12,398 nucleotides of DNA from JABISG01 sp963581435 (GTDB lineage: Bacteria > Planctomycetota > Planctomycetia > Planctomycetales > Planctomycetaceae): contig CAUZOL010000200.1 of the NCBI GenBank assembly GCA_963581435.1, positions 1-12,398 of the forward strand, given 5' to 3'. Positions 1 through 6,249 of the stretch are shown here, piece after piece. A program made the translations under genes and the position numbers. Numbering within the stretch: position 1 is the stretch's first letter; each line of letters opens with the position of its first letter. The notes under the pieces are model-generated. The model worked only from the letters and a program-made list of their open reading frames with translations. It did no database searches and was not told where the DNA came from.

Positions 1-476
1 AACAAACGACTCACCGCCGGATGGGACGAGACTTATCTCAATAAAGTCCTATGCGCACCATGACTTTTGGTGCAATCGCCCTGGGGAGGCAACGAAGGTG
101 TCAGACACCGTCTATCCCCCAACAGAAAACCTGAAAATTCAACCTGTTGAACAAACAGGCACACTGCGAAACGTCACTGTATCACGACGCACCAACAACG
201 CAACAGAGCCATTCGCCGGGATAAGCCAAAGCCCCCGCCTGCCGCATTACCTGCACGATTGACAGTACCGGTACGTCCCCCTCAAGTGAGCGGAAAGCGG
301 GTTGACTCCACAGCCCCGGGGAATTGTGTCGATTGAGAATTTGGACGAGGCTTTTTCGTTTCGGTAACCCCTGCCGATTGGGATTTGCCTTTGTTCGTTG
401 TCGATGTTCTTGTGGGCCAAGGCCCACCGTTTGGCCGGGATACAGATTGTTCCGGTCGCCCTCCAGGCTCGATTGA
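1..476. other. Intergenic stretch with no confident gene
   Basis: I see no gene here that I can defend. Plus frame 1 gives 20 codons ending in TGA at 61-63, which could be the tail of a gene lying mostly outside the window, but the peptide is too short to recognise. Plus frame 2 is open from the edge to a TGA at 260-262, but it runs straight through a palindromic repeat and has no family signature. The minus-strand open frames here look like shadows. No convincing promoter for the gene at 477 was found. Confidence 0.5.
83..119. repeat. REP-like palindromic element
   Basis: The core at 97-109 is a perfect inverted repeat, GGTGTC-A-GACACC. An outer GGGGA/TCCCC pair (83-87 with 115-119) can extend it into a longer hairpin. 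It lies in non-coding DNA. Short palindromes of this type are commonly dispersed between bacterial genes, but only one copy is visible here, so its repeat status is inferred. Confidence 0.45.
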
Positions 477-2012
477 ATGATTGCACAGGCGACCGACACA
501 TCCGTTTGGATTCACCAGACCTGCCAGCGGTTGGCCGACGCCATCGGTTGGCCGGTGCGGTTTGTGCCGCGCGATGGGACAGACTACGCGGACGAGACCA
601 CTGATTGTTGGTCGATGAAAATTCTCAATGGGGATTTCATCGCCGGGAAACTGAAGATCGACTTGCCCACCGACACGCGTCGCGACCGGGCGTTTCTGGC
701 CGTCTGCGAACTGGCGGAGATGACCGGGGAATTGATCGGCGAATTGTTGACCGCACGCAGCGCGCTGGAACGGCGAACCAGTGATGTTTCGACGCTGGTC
801 GATGTTGGCCTGTCGATTGCCAACGACGCGAAACCGCACGACTCGCTCGATCGGCTGTTGACGGCCGCAGTGGAATTGACGCACTTTCGCGGTGCCGCCT
901 TTTTCCTGATCGACCCTGCGGTCAATTCCGTGAACCTGCGTGGCGTTGCAGGAGTTGCCGCCGACAGGATTCCACAATCGAGACGCCGTCTTGAAGCCGG
1001 CGTACCCGATCTCACCGCGTTGGCCAACGGTCAGGTCCTGGTGCGTTCCGATAAGTCAAAGGATGGCCAGCGCTGGCTGCCCAATGAAATGACGGTCGGA
1101 TTGTGTGTTGCCGTCCAATCGGAAGCGGGACCGCTGGGAACATTGTGGGTTTACGACCGACGACTGCGGATGCCCGAAAAACGGGAGGAGGCGGCGATTG
1201 AATCGATCGTTGCCCAACTTGCGACGGTTCTCGAGCGCGTGGTGCTGTTGCGTGAAAGCGCGACGCAACATCGCATGCAGCGAGATTTGCAGTCGGCATC
1301 GGAGAGCCAACCGGATGCCGGATCGAGCGGCTTTTCGAAACGTTGCGGCGGAGCCGATTTCGCCGCGTTGTGTGCCAGCCGCTATGAACTGGGCGGCGAC
1401 CTCTGCGAAGTCATTCGCATCGACGAAAACCGCACCGCCATCGCGGTGGGCGATGCCTCGGGTGATAGTGTGCCGGCGGCGATGGTGATGTCTGCCGTAC
1501 GGGGTTCGCTGCGCACGCTGACCTCTGCTTCGCTGGGCGAGATCACCGATACGCCCTCGGTGATTCAACGCATGAACCGCACGTTGCATCAGATTACGCC
1601 CGCTCATCAGTTCATGAGTTTGGTGTATGGCGTATTTGACGCAACCGACAACAGCTTTGCCTACACCAACGCCGGCCATCCCCCGCCGTTGTGGTTCTCG
1701 GGCAGGCGGTGCTTGGCGTTGGAATCGCATGGGCTACTGCTGGGCGTCGATGCCGACACGACATACGACCACTCGAAGATTCATCTCAAGCCCAACGACA
1801 TGCTGGTGATGTTCAGCGACGGGATCACCGAAGCCAAGAATGCCCATCGCCAGTTATTCGGCACCGAGGGCATCGCCCGAGCGGTTAGCGGTTCTTCAGG
1901 CTGTGAGCCGGAAGAGGTGCTGCAGGCGGTCTCGTCACACGTCGACTCTCACACAGAAGGAACTGGAGACTCCGACGACCGCACATTACTCGTAATCCGC
2001 ATCCGCCCCTGA
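477..2012 (+). CDS. GAF domain plus PP2C/SpoIIE-type serine/threonine phosphatase
   Basis: This 511-residue protein probably dephosphorylates a regulatory partner such as an anti-sigma-factor antagonist, as RsbU- and SpoIIE-like phosphatases do. The partner is not visible here. About 110 N-terminal residues are unassigned. A GAF-like sensor region spans roughly residues 115-255, followed by a linker and a PP2C-type domain from about 290 to the end. Metal-site motifs of the family are present: GGD at 306-308, GDASGD with Asp326, SDG with Asp448, and DDRT at 500-503, so it should be active. There is no signal peptide or membrane segment, so it is probably cytoplasmic. The ATG directly follows an in-frame TGA (474-476), which fixes the most upstream start. 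There is no clear Shine-Dalgarno. It stands alone and converges on the protease gene. Confidence 0.88.
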   Translation: MIAQATDTSVWIHQTCQRLADAIGWPVRFVPRDGTDYADETTDCWSMKILNGDFIAGKLKIDLPTDTRRDRAFLAVCELAEMTGELIGELLTARSALERRTSDVSTLVDVGLSIANDAKPHDSLDRLLTAAVELTHFRGAAFFLIDPAVNSVNLRGVAGVAADRIPQSRRRLEAGVPDLTALANGQVLVRSDKSKDGQRWLPNEMTVGLCVAVQSEAGPLGTLWVYDRRLRMPEKREEAAIESIVAQLATVLERVVLLRESATQHRMQRDLQSASESQPDAGSSGFSKRCGGADFAALCASRYELGGDLCEVIRIDENRTAIAVGDASGDSVPAAMVMSAVRGSLRTLTSASLGEITDTPSVIQRMNRTLHQITPAHQFMSLVYGVFDATDNSFAYTNAGHPPPLWFSGRRCLALESHGLLLGVDADTTYDHSKIHLKPNDMLVMFSDGITEAKNAHRQLFGTEGIARAVSGSSGCEPEEVLQAVSSHVDSHTEGTGDSDDRTLLVIRIRP

Positions 2013-2043
2013 CAATGCCCACGGGCTGCGTCTCGTGGGAATA

Positions 2044-2114
2044 AAAAAACTCCCCGCAGCATGCGTGGCAGGCTGGCCGTTCCGACTCAGAGGGGCGAAC
2101 GTCTGAGGAGTTTT
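2044..2114. terminator. Hairpin between convergent genes, probable terminator for the minus-strand protease
   Basis: AAAACTCC (2046-2053) pairs with GGAGTTTT (2107-2114). Inside, CTCAGA (2086-2091) pairs with TCTGAG (2102-2107), an alternative shorter stem sharing one base. Read on the minus strand, the outer stem ends in a run of seven T, a good intrinsic terminator for the gene ending at 2176. On the plus strand the T run is only four bases, so termination of the phosphatase mRNA would be weaker. Confidence 0.55.
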
Positions 2115-2175
2115 CGGAACAGTCTCTCGCCTGCCGACACACGCTCGCGGGGAGCGGGCCGGGTCAGTCATCGAA

Positions 2176-3843
2176 TTAGTTTCCTCGGTGTAGATCGAAC
2201 GGGTTACCGGCACTCATTCTTGCAACGGACGAGGCCAACTCCTGCAGGCGATTGCCGCGGGCAGCTCTAATGGCCGCCTGAATGTCGCGGTCCTTCGCCA
2301 GCGAAACGACTTCGTCGCCGATGGAATCGACGGTCACGTCCGGCTCGACACCGGAACCGGCCATTTCACGCCCGTTGGGCGAGTAGAACTTGGCCGTCGT
2401 CAATTTCAGGTTGCCGCCAACGCTCGACATCGGAAAGTGTGTCTGCACAGTTCCTTTGCCGTACGAATGCCGACCGACAACGAGCCCACGCTGGTTATCC
2501 TGAATGGCAGCCGCGAAGATTTCGCTCGCACTGGCACTGTTGCCATCAACAAGCACCACCAACGGCATCTTCCAGGTCCGTTCATAGGTCGCCCGTTCCG
2601 ATGTGTTATCGACGCTGTTGCGACCGCGAGTGGAAACGATGGAACCGCTCGGCAGGAACTTATCGGACAGCGAGATCGCGGCCGTCAACAAACCGCCTGG
2701 GTTGCCACGCAGGTCGAACACCAGCGTTTTCATCCCCTTGCGATACAGACCCCACAGAGCCTGATCCATCTCTTCCGACGAGGTCTTGGCGAAAGTGTCG
2801 AGCTTGATGTAGCCAATGCCGTCCCGTGAATCGAGCATCCGCACTTCACTCACACTGTGAATCTCAACGCGTTGACGAATCAGCGAAAGAGGCGACAACC
2901 GGCGACCGTCGCGTTCGATGACCAACAGCACAGGACTGCCTTGGGCTCCACCGATGAGGTCAACGGCATAGTCCAGACTCTGCCCTTTGACGTTACGACC
3001 GTTAACACTGATGATGATGTCGCCCCGCTGCACACCGGCGTTGGCGGCAGGACCGCCTTGCAGCGGCTTCACAACCAGAACACCCGAATCGTGCGGCTTG
3101 ATTTCGACACCAATGCCGACCACGTGATCTTTCAGGCTGGCACTGGGCTGACGGCCGTTCGCATCGGGCAGGAATGTTGAGTATTTGTCCAACGATTCAG
3201 CGGCTCCGTAGACAAATTCCAATGCGACGGTGGTCGGTCGCACACCCAACTGCCGACCGGCAAGGTCCATCGTGCGGAACATCAGATTTCGCGCATCCAC
3301 AGCCGTTCGCACCGGCGTACTCGAAGCCAACTGCGTAAGCGATCGGCGGAACGAATCAACGGTGGACCGTGACGGCGACAGGCCGTTTGCCTGCAGAAAG
3401 GCGCGGTTGCCGGCGGCATGCAGCAGATTATTCACCCCACGATACGCACGCTTTGCGTACGAAGTCGGTTTCAGGTGACGCGAGTCAATCAGCCGGGCTG
3501 ACTCGTCGTACATGCCAATAGCCGTGTTAGTGGAGACACTGCGAGTGAACCGCACGGTGACTGGGTTGCCGTAACGATAGGTGATGCGTCGTTGGATCTT
3601 CTCAGAATCGGACAACTCCTCTTTGGCCCGCTTTGGTGCCGCGGGAGCCGTTGGTGTTGTCAATCGACCGACGGCGGCAGCGCGGTATTCGCCGTCGAGT
3701 TGGCCGTTTCCTACCTCATCGCCTGCCCGGACGAAGGTGGCCCCTACGAACAGCAGCACTAAGCCGGTCGCCAAATTGAGGAAACTGCGTCGGCGGAAAG
3801 TTCCGTTGTCCTGCGAGTTTCTCGTGCTGGTATGAAATTTCAT
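2176..3843 (-). CDS. Exported PDZ-containing S41 family carboxyl-terminal protease
   Basis: This 555-residue enzyme resembles CtpA/Prc proteases, which cut proteins from their C-terminal end in the cell envelope. Residues 17-41 form an export signal: RRRSFLN followed by a hydrophobic core resembles a twin-arginine signal. A PDZ domain spans about 239-315, then the S41 fold. The catalytic pair is visible: Ser438 in NSASASEIF and Lys463 in SYGKGTV, 25 residues apart as in E. coli Prc. The N-terminal 230 residues have no recognised domain. I chose the ATG at 3843 because AGGAAGGA lies nine bases upstream. The frame stays open further upstream to 3930, but that would overlap csrA. It lies 53 bp after csrA on the same strand, so the two are probably cotranscribed. 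Confidence 0.9.
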   Translation of the reverse strand: MKFHTSTRNSQDNGTFRRRSFLNLATGLVLLFVGATFVRAGDEVGNGQLDGEYRAAAVGRLTTPTAPAAPKRAKEELSDSEKIQRRITYRYGNPVTVRFTRSVSTNTAIGMYDESARLIDSRHLKPTSYAKRAYRGVNNLLHAAGNRAFLQANGLSPSRSTVDSFRRSLTQLASSTPVRTAVDARNLMFRTMDLAGRQLGVRPTTVALEFVYGAAESLDKYSTFLPDANGRQPSASLKDHVVGIGVEIKPHDSGVLVVKPLQGGPAANAGVQRGDIIISVNGRNVKGQSLDYAVDLIGGAQGSPVLLVIERDGRRLSPLSLIRQRVEIHSVSEVRMLDSRDGIGYIKLDTFAKTSSEEMDQALWGLYRKGMKTLVFDLRGNPGGLLTAAISLSDKFLPSGSIVSTRGRNSVDNTSERATYERTWKMPLVVLVDGNSASASEIFAAAIQDNQRGLVVGRHSYGKGTVQTHFPMSSVGGNLKLTTAKFYSPNGREMAGSGVEPDVTVDSIGDEVVSLAKDRDIQAAIRAARGNRLQELASSVARMSAGNPFDLHRGN

Positions 3844-3896
3844 CTCAGTGTGTCCTTCCTGATTTGATGATTTTTGATGATCTCGTTTATCGCGTC

Positions 3897-4184
3897 TCAG
3901 CATTCGTTCAGCCTTGGCAGCAGCCCGCATCCGGCCACATGAGGTTGTGGGAACTGGTCGGAGCAGGCGACGGCCGTCTCGCTGTAGGCTTCCTCAGGGA
4001 ACTCGATGGTCTGCTCCACTTTGGCCGGAACATCCGCTTCGCAGAGTTCTCCCCGCAGCACTCCGATACTTCTGGGTGCCTCAATGCCAATCTTGATGGA
4101 ACCTTTTCCGGTCTTGAGTACTTTGACCACAATGTCGTCGCCAATCAGAATCGTTTCAGAACTTTTGCGTGTGAGAACCAACAT
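3897..4184 (-). CDS. csrA: CsrA/RsmA-type carbon storage regulator with a C-terminal extension
   Basis: CsrA is a dimeric RNA-binding protein that binds GGA motifs in mRNA leaders, often at the Shine-Dalgarno, and changes translation or stability. The core begins MLVLTRK and includes IGDDI and KIGIEAP. The two RNA-contacting arginines are in the standard places, Arg6 and Arg44. Gly9 of the E. coli protein is Ser here. The product is 95 residues, longer than the usual 60-70. The extra tail, from about residue 60, contains three of the four cysteines and no known domain. I chose the ATG at 4184 because AGGAGGA lies just upstream. A longer frame reaches 4322, but it would add a segment foreign to the family. 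The S41 protease gene follows at 53 bp. The leader suggests autoregulation. Confidence 0.92.
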   Translation of the reverse strand: MLVLTRKSSETILIGDDIVVKVLKTGKGSIKIGIEAPRSIGVLRGELCEADVPAKVEQTIEFPEEAYSETAVACSDQFPQPHVAGCGLLPRLNEC

Positions 4185-4188
4185 TATG

Positions 4189-4248
4189 ACATCCTCCTGA
4201 AGTTTTTTTCGTGACAACCACCTGAAACATATCCCGTTTCCTGTGGTT
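4189..4248 (-). promoter_or_regulatory. csrA mRNA leader: GGA-loop hairpin plus GGA-GGA Shine-Dalgarno
   Basis: On the minus strand, AACCAC (4248-4243) pairs with GTGGTT (4221-4216). Inside it, GAAAC (4240-4236) pairs with GTTTC (4228-4224), with an AG/AG internal mismatch. The seven-base loop is GGGATAT, so a GGA sits in the loop. About 35 bases on, the Shine-Dalgarno AGGAGGATGT (4198-4189) holds two more GGA motifs and matches the AGGAUGU end of the published CsrA consensus. A GGA in a loop plus one over the ribosome site is the typical arrangement for CsrA repression. Autoregulation is inferred. Confidence 0.55.
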
Positions 4249-4748
4249 TTCGTTGAGCAGGGCAACGTGTCCCACTCAGTATGATTCAGGATAAAGCGAA
4301 CGTCGCGCCAAAAGTGAAACACATTGACGACACAGACTATTTTAAAGTGTTAAGTTACTATTTTATAACGTCTTATGTTATTTTTAATTATCAAGATATG
4401 GTGGTGCTACAGCTGGGAATGGCAATAAACGACCGCGTAATCATGCGACTTGTTACAACACTTCGTGCACGTAGTGTTGTAAATGATACACGTTCGACTA
4501 CAACAAAGTCATAGTGATACTTACCGGTGGTCTGGGTTCTTCCGCATCAACCGTATTTGCGCTGGCCGTAGCAACGGGACGCGCCCTTATCTATGCCGGG
4601 AACTTCAGCAGGAAACTCAATGTGATATCACGTGGCTTGGCACGAATGTTGCGTATGTGATTCTCGTCGCCGAGTCAGAAAGTCGTAATGAGTCGGCCAA
4701 CTGAAACCTGCTGTCGTAAAACTGACGGCACACGAAAGGGAGAATGAA
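4249..4748. other. Divergent, partly AT-rich intergenic region
   Basis: About 500 bp separate the csrA leader from the secreted-protein gene. Positions 4335-4400 are strikingly AT-rich against GC-rich surroundings and are a natural place for promoters, but I could not assign a convincing -35/-10 pair on either strand. A 30-bp palindrome lies at 4453-4482, and a 10-bp perfect palindrome (GTGATATCAC) at 4622-4631. The plus frame 4483-4704 is open for 73 codons but resembles nothing and has no ribosome site, so I do not call it. Confidence 0.5.
4453..4482. promoter_or_regulatory. 30-bp near-perfect palindrome, possible operator
   Basis: TTACAACACT (4453-4462) and AGTGTTGTAA (4473-4482) are perfect inverted repeats. 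The centre CGTGCACG (4464-4471) is itself palindromic, so only one T/T pair breaks the 30-bp symmetry. The half-site TACAACA occurs again at 4499-4505. There is no following T run, which argues against a terminator. It lies about 270 bp from both flanking start codons, so which gene it serves is unclear. Confidence 0.5.
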
Positions 4749-5048
4749 ATGAAGAGTTTGAAATTGGCCGCAGTCGCAGCGCTGATGAGTTGGATCTCGC
4801 TCAACGGTGAAGAGGCGAGCGCACAGACCTTCTACGGAATTCCGACAGCCGCCCCGCAATACCGGACATACACACCAGCCTCGCAAAGCGGCGGTTATCG
4901 CGCTCCCGCAGTCTACGGAAGCAGCCCAAATCGAAATTGTGCCTACGGAAACTGCCGGACAAATCCCGTCGGCCAGCCATCTTCGCGATACCCGGCCAGC
5001 AGCTTCCCGTCTGGGCAATACGGTCGTCCAGCCTACCGGTATCAGTAG
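4749..5048 (+). CDS. Small secreted Pro/Tyr/Ser-rich protein, N-terminal part before an in-frame TAG
   Basis: The 99-residue product begins with a clear Sec signal peptide: MKSLK, a hydrophobic stretch, and ASAQ with probable cleavage near residue 26. The mature part is low-complexity, rich in Tyr, Pro, Ser, Gly and Arg, with a NCAYGNC element carrying two cysteines. No known domain is recognised. The ATG follows GGGAGA at good spacing. The frame stops at TAG 5046-5048, yet the same frame continues open for 116 more codons of matching composition. The true gene therefore probably runs to 5399, and this is its truncated 5' portion. The function is unknown; a surface or cell-wall role would be a guess. 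Confidence 0.7.
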   Translation: MKSLKLAAVAALMSWISLNGEEASAQTFYGIPTAAPQYRTYTPASQSGGYRAPAVYGSSPNRNCAYGNCRTNPVGQPSSRYPASSFPSGQYGRPAYRYQ

Positions 5049-5399
5049 CCCGTATACGGTGCGCCGGCATCGACTCAACCTGCTGGAAACTACCGTGCCC
5101 CCGTGTTTTATCACTCTGGCGTGTCGCAGCCTGGTGGAACGCGATACCGCGTGCCTGTGAATCGGCCCACTCTCCCGAGTGCCGGGCATTTCAGCATCGA
5201 AGATCCGTTCACGAGTTCGGCCACAACGACGGCACCGCAGCGGCGGAGTCCCGCAACATTGCCCGAACCCTTTACCAACTCACCGTTTTTCCAGGACCAC
5301 GGCACGAGTGTGCCGACGAGGGCATACACACCGGCAAGCAGCAATACACCACGTCCGGTCAATTCGGCTCCATTCAGCAGCAGCCCGTTTTACCCGTAG
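5049..5399 (+). pseudogene. In-frame continuation of the secreted Pro/Tyr/Ser-rich protein after an amber codon
   Basis: Directly after the TAG at 5046-5048 the same frame stays open for 116 codons to a TAG at 5397-5399. The first codons (PVYGAP) and the later YRAPVFYHS echo YRAPAVYGS of the upstream part, so both halves look like one protein of about 216 codons. The stop differs from CAG (Gln) by one C-to-T change. An independent start is unlikely: the first candidate is GTG at 5103, with no good ribosome site and no signal peptide. Alternatives to a broken gene are amber read-through or a sequence error. Confidence 0.6.
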
Positions 5400-5441
5400 G
5401 AAGGCATGAGCCGGCCAAATTGGCCGTCACGACAAAGCAGA

Positions 5442-5481
5442 AGCGGGCCGCCAAGCAATTCTTGGCGGCTCGCTGTTTTTT
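5442..5481 (+). terminator. Strong intrinsic terminator after the secreted-protein gene
   Basis: GCCGCCAAG (5447-5455) pairs perfectly with CTTGGCGGC (5461-5469) around a five-base loop. AGCG (5442-5445) and CGCT (5471-5474) extend the stem past one G/T pair. Six T follow at 5476-5481. It separates the upstream gene from the rpmB promoter. A smaller palindrome (GGCCAA-A-TTGGCC, 5413-5425) precedes it. Confidence 0.85.
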
Positions 5482-5498
5482 GGGGTGTGCAACATACC

Positions 5499-5526
5499 TT
5501 GCAATCCTTTGCGGCCCGACTATACT
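5499..5526 (+). promoter_or_regulatory. Sigma-70-like promoter for rpmB
   Basis: TTGCAA (5499-5504, four of six to the -35 consensus) and TATACT (5521-5526, five of six to the -10 consensus) are 16 bases apart. They lie just after a strong terminator and 54 bases before the rpmB ATG. This is the only good promoter visible between here and gatB. Confidence 0.65.
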
Positions 5527-5580
5527 AGCGGATTCAGGTATTTGATCGACGACAGGCAGAAATCGAGACGAGGCTGCACA

Positions 5581-5844
5581 ATGAGCCAGCAATGCGACGT
5601 TTGTGGTAAATCTCCGCAGGTAGGCAATAATGTCACCCAGCGTGGCAAGCCGAAGTACCTTGGCGGTAACGGACGCAAGACCACCGGGATTTCACGCCGG
5701 AAGTTTAAGCCCAACCTGCAGAAAATCCGCGTTCAGGAAGGTGGCAACGCCAAGACCCGTCGCGTTTGCACCGCCTGCATTCGAGCCGGCCGCGTTCAGA
5801 AAGCGGTTGTTCGCAAGCCGTTTACATTACCGGCCCAAAGCTGA
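5581..5844 (+). CDS. rpmB: 50S ribosomal protein L28, cysteine (zinc-ribbon) type
   Basis: L28 is a structural protein of the large ribosomal subunit. The 87-residue product has the family pattern: CDVCGK at the N-terminus, a basic middle including SRRKFKPNLQKI, then RRVCTACIRAG. The two CxxC pairs (Cys5/Cys8 and the later CTAC) make it the zinc-binding form rather than the cysteine-free form found in many proteobacteria. The frame extends upstream to 5485, but the added residues are not L28-like and would include the promoter, so the ATG at 5581 is the start. The ribosome site is weak (GACGAGG). A strong terminator follows and then gatC. Confidence 0.96.
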   Translation: MSQQCDVCGKSPQVGNNVTQRGKPKYLGGNGRKTTGISRRKFKPNLQKIRVQEGGNAKTRRVCTACIRAGRVQKAVVRKPFTLPAQS

Positions 5845-5875
5845 CGCCGCCCTGCGGCGATACGAACAATTTCGG

Positions 5876-5907
5876 AACCCGGTTTCCTCTCGAAACCGGG
5901 TTTTTTT
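5876..5907 (+). terminator. Strong intrinsic terminator between rpmB and gatC
   Basis: AACCCGGTTT (5876-5885) and AAACCGGGTT (5893-5902) form a perfect 10-bp stem with a seven-base loop. The T run spans 5901-5907. It ends 21 bases before the gatC start codon, leaving no room for a downstream promoter, so it may act as a partial terminator or attenuator within an rpmB-gatCAB transcript. Confidence 0.85.
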
Positions 5908-5928
5908 ACTTGAGAGCGAGATCACACC

Positions 5929-6216
5929 ATGGACCGCCAACAAGTGGAGAAGACGGCGTTGTTGGCGCGACTCAAACTGAGTGAATCCGAGGTCGTGAAA
6001 TTCACCGAACAACTCACCGGCCTGCTCGATTACGTGGCAATCCTGAACGAGATCGACACCGACGATGTTGAGCCGATGGCTCATGCGGTCGAGGTGTCAA
6101 ACGTCCTCCGCGACGATGAGCCAGCGTCATCGCTCGCGAGAGATGACGCGCTGTCGAATGCTCCAAAGAGTGACGGTGTCTATTTTCTCGTCCCGCCGAT
6201 TCTGACCGAAGGTTGA
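5929..6216 (+). CDS. gatC: Asp-tRNA(Asn)/Glu-tRNA(Gln) amidotransferase subunit C
   Basis: GatC is the small subunit that wraps around and stabilises GatA and GatB in the GatCAB complex. The 95-residue protein has the normal length and family features: the N-terminal helix with VEKTALLARLKLSE, the central LDYVAILNEIDTDDVEPM, and the C-terminal LRDDEP, DALSNAP and FLVPPIL segments. The ATG follows a weak purine stretch (GAGAGCGAG). It is the first gene of gatCAB, 33 bp before gatA, and lies immediately after a strong terminator. Confidence 0.95.
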   Translation: MDRQQVEKTALLARLKLSESEVVKFTEQLTGLLDYVAILNEIDTDDVEPMAHAVEVSNVLRDDEPASSLARDDALSNAPKSDGVYFLVPPILTEG

Positions 6217-6249
6217 ACAGCCCCCAATTTTCAGGCAAAGTCGCGAATC

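Noticed and set aside
2..262. Plus frame open from the window edge to TGA at 260-262
   Set aside because: It runs through the REP-like palindrome, has no visible start and does not read like a conserved protein tail.
282..977. 231-codon open frame on the minus strand opposite the phosphatase
   Set aside because: It lies antisense to a gene with clear GAF/PP2C motifs and has no recognisable domain; long antisense frames are expected in GC-rich coding DNA.
1056..1730. 224-codon open frame on the minus strand
   Set aside because: Antisense shadow of the phosphatase domain, Arg- and His-rich, with no family signal.
4185..4322. Upstream extension of the csrA frame
   Set aside because: It would bury the strong Shine-Dalgarno and add an N-terminus foreign to CsrA, whose core starts at the ATG 4184.
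4483..4748. Possible CsrB-like sRNA that sequesters CsrA, or a small ORF (4483-4704)
   Set aside because: GGA occurs only about as often as chance on the plus strand and not in a series of hairpin loops; the small ORF has no ribosome site or recognisable feature.
5103..5399. Independent 98-codon gene starting at GTG 5103
   Set aside because: No good ribosome site and no signal peptide; the frame and composition fit a continuation of the gene at 4749 past an amber codon.
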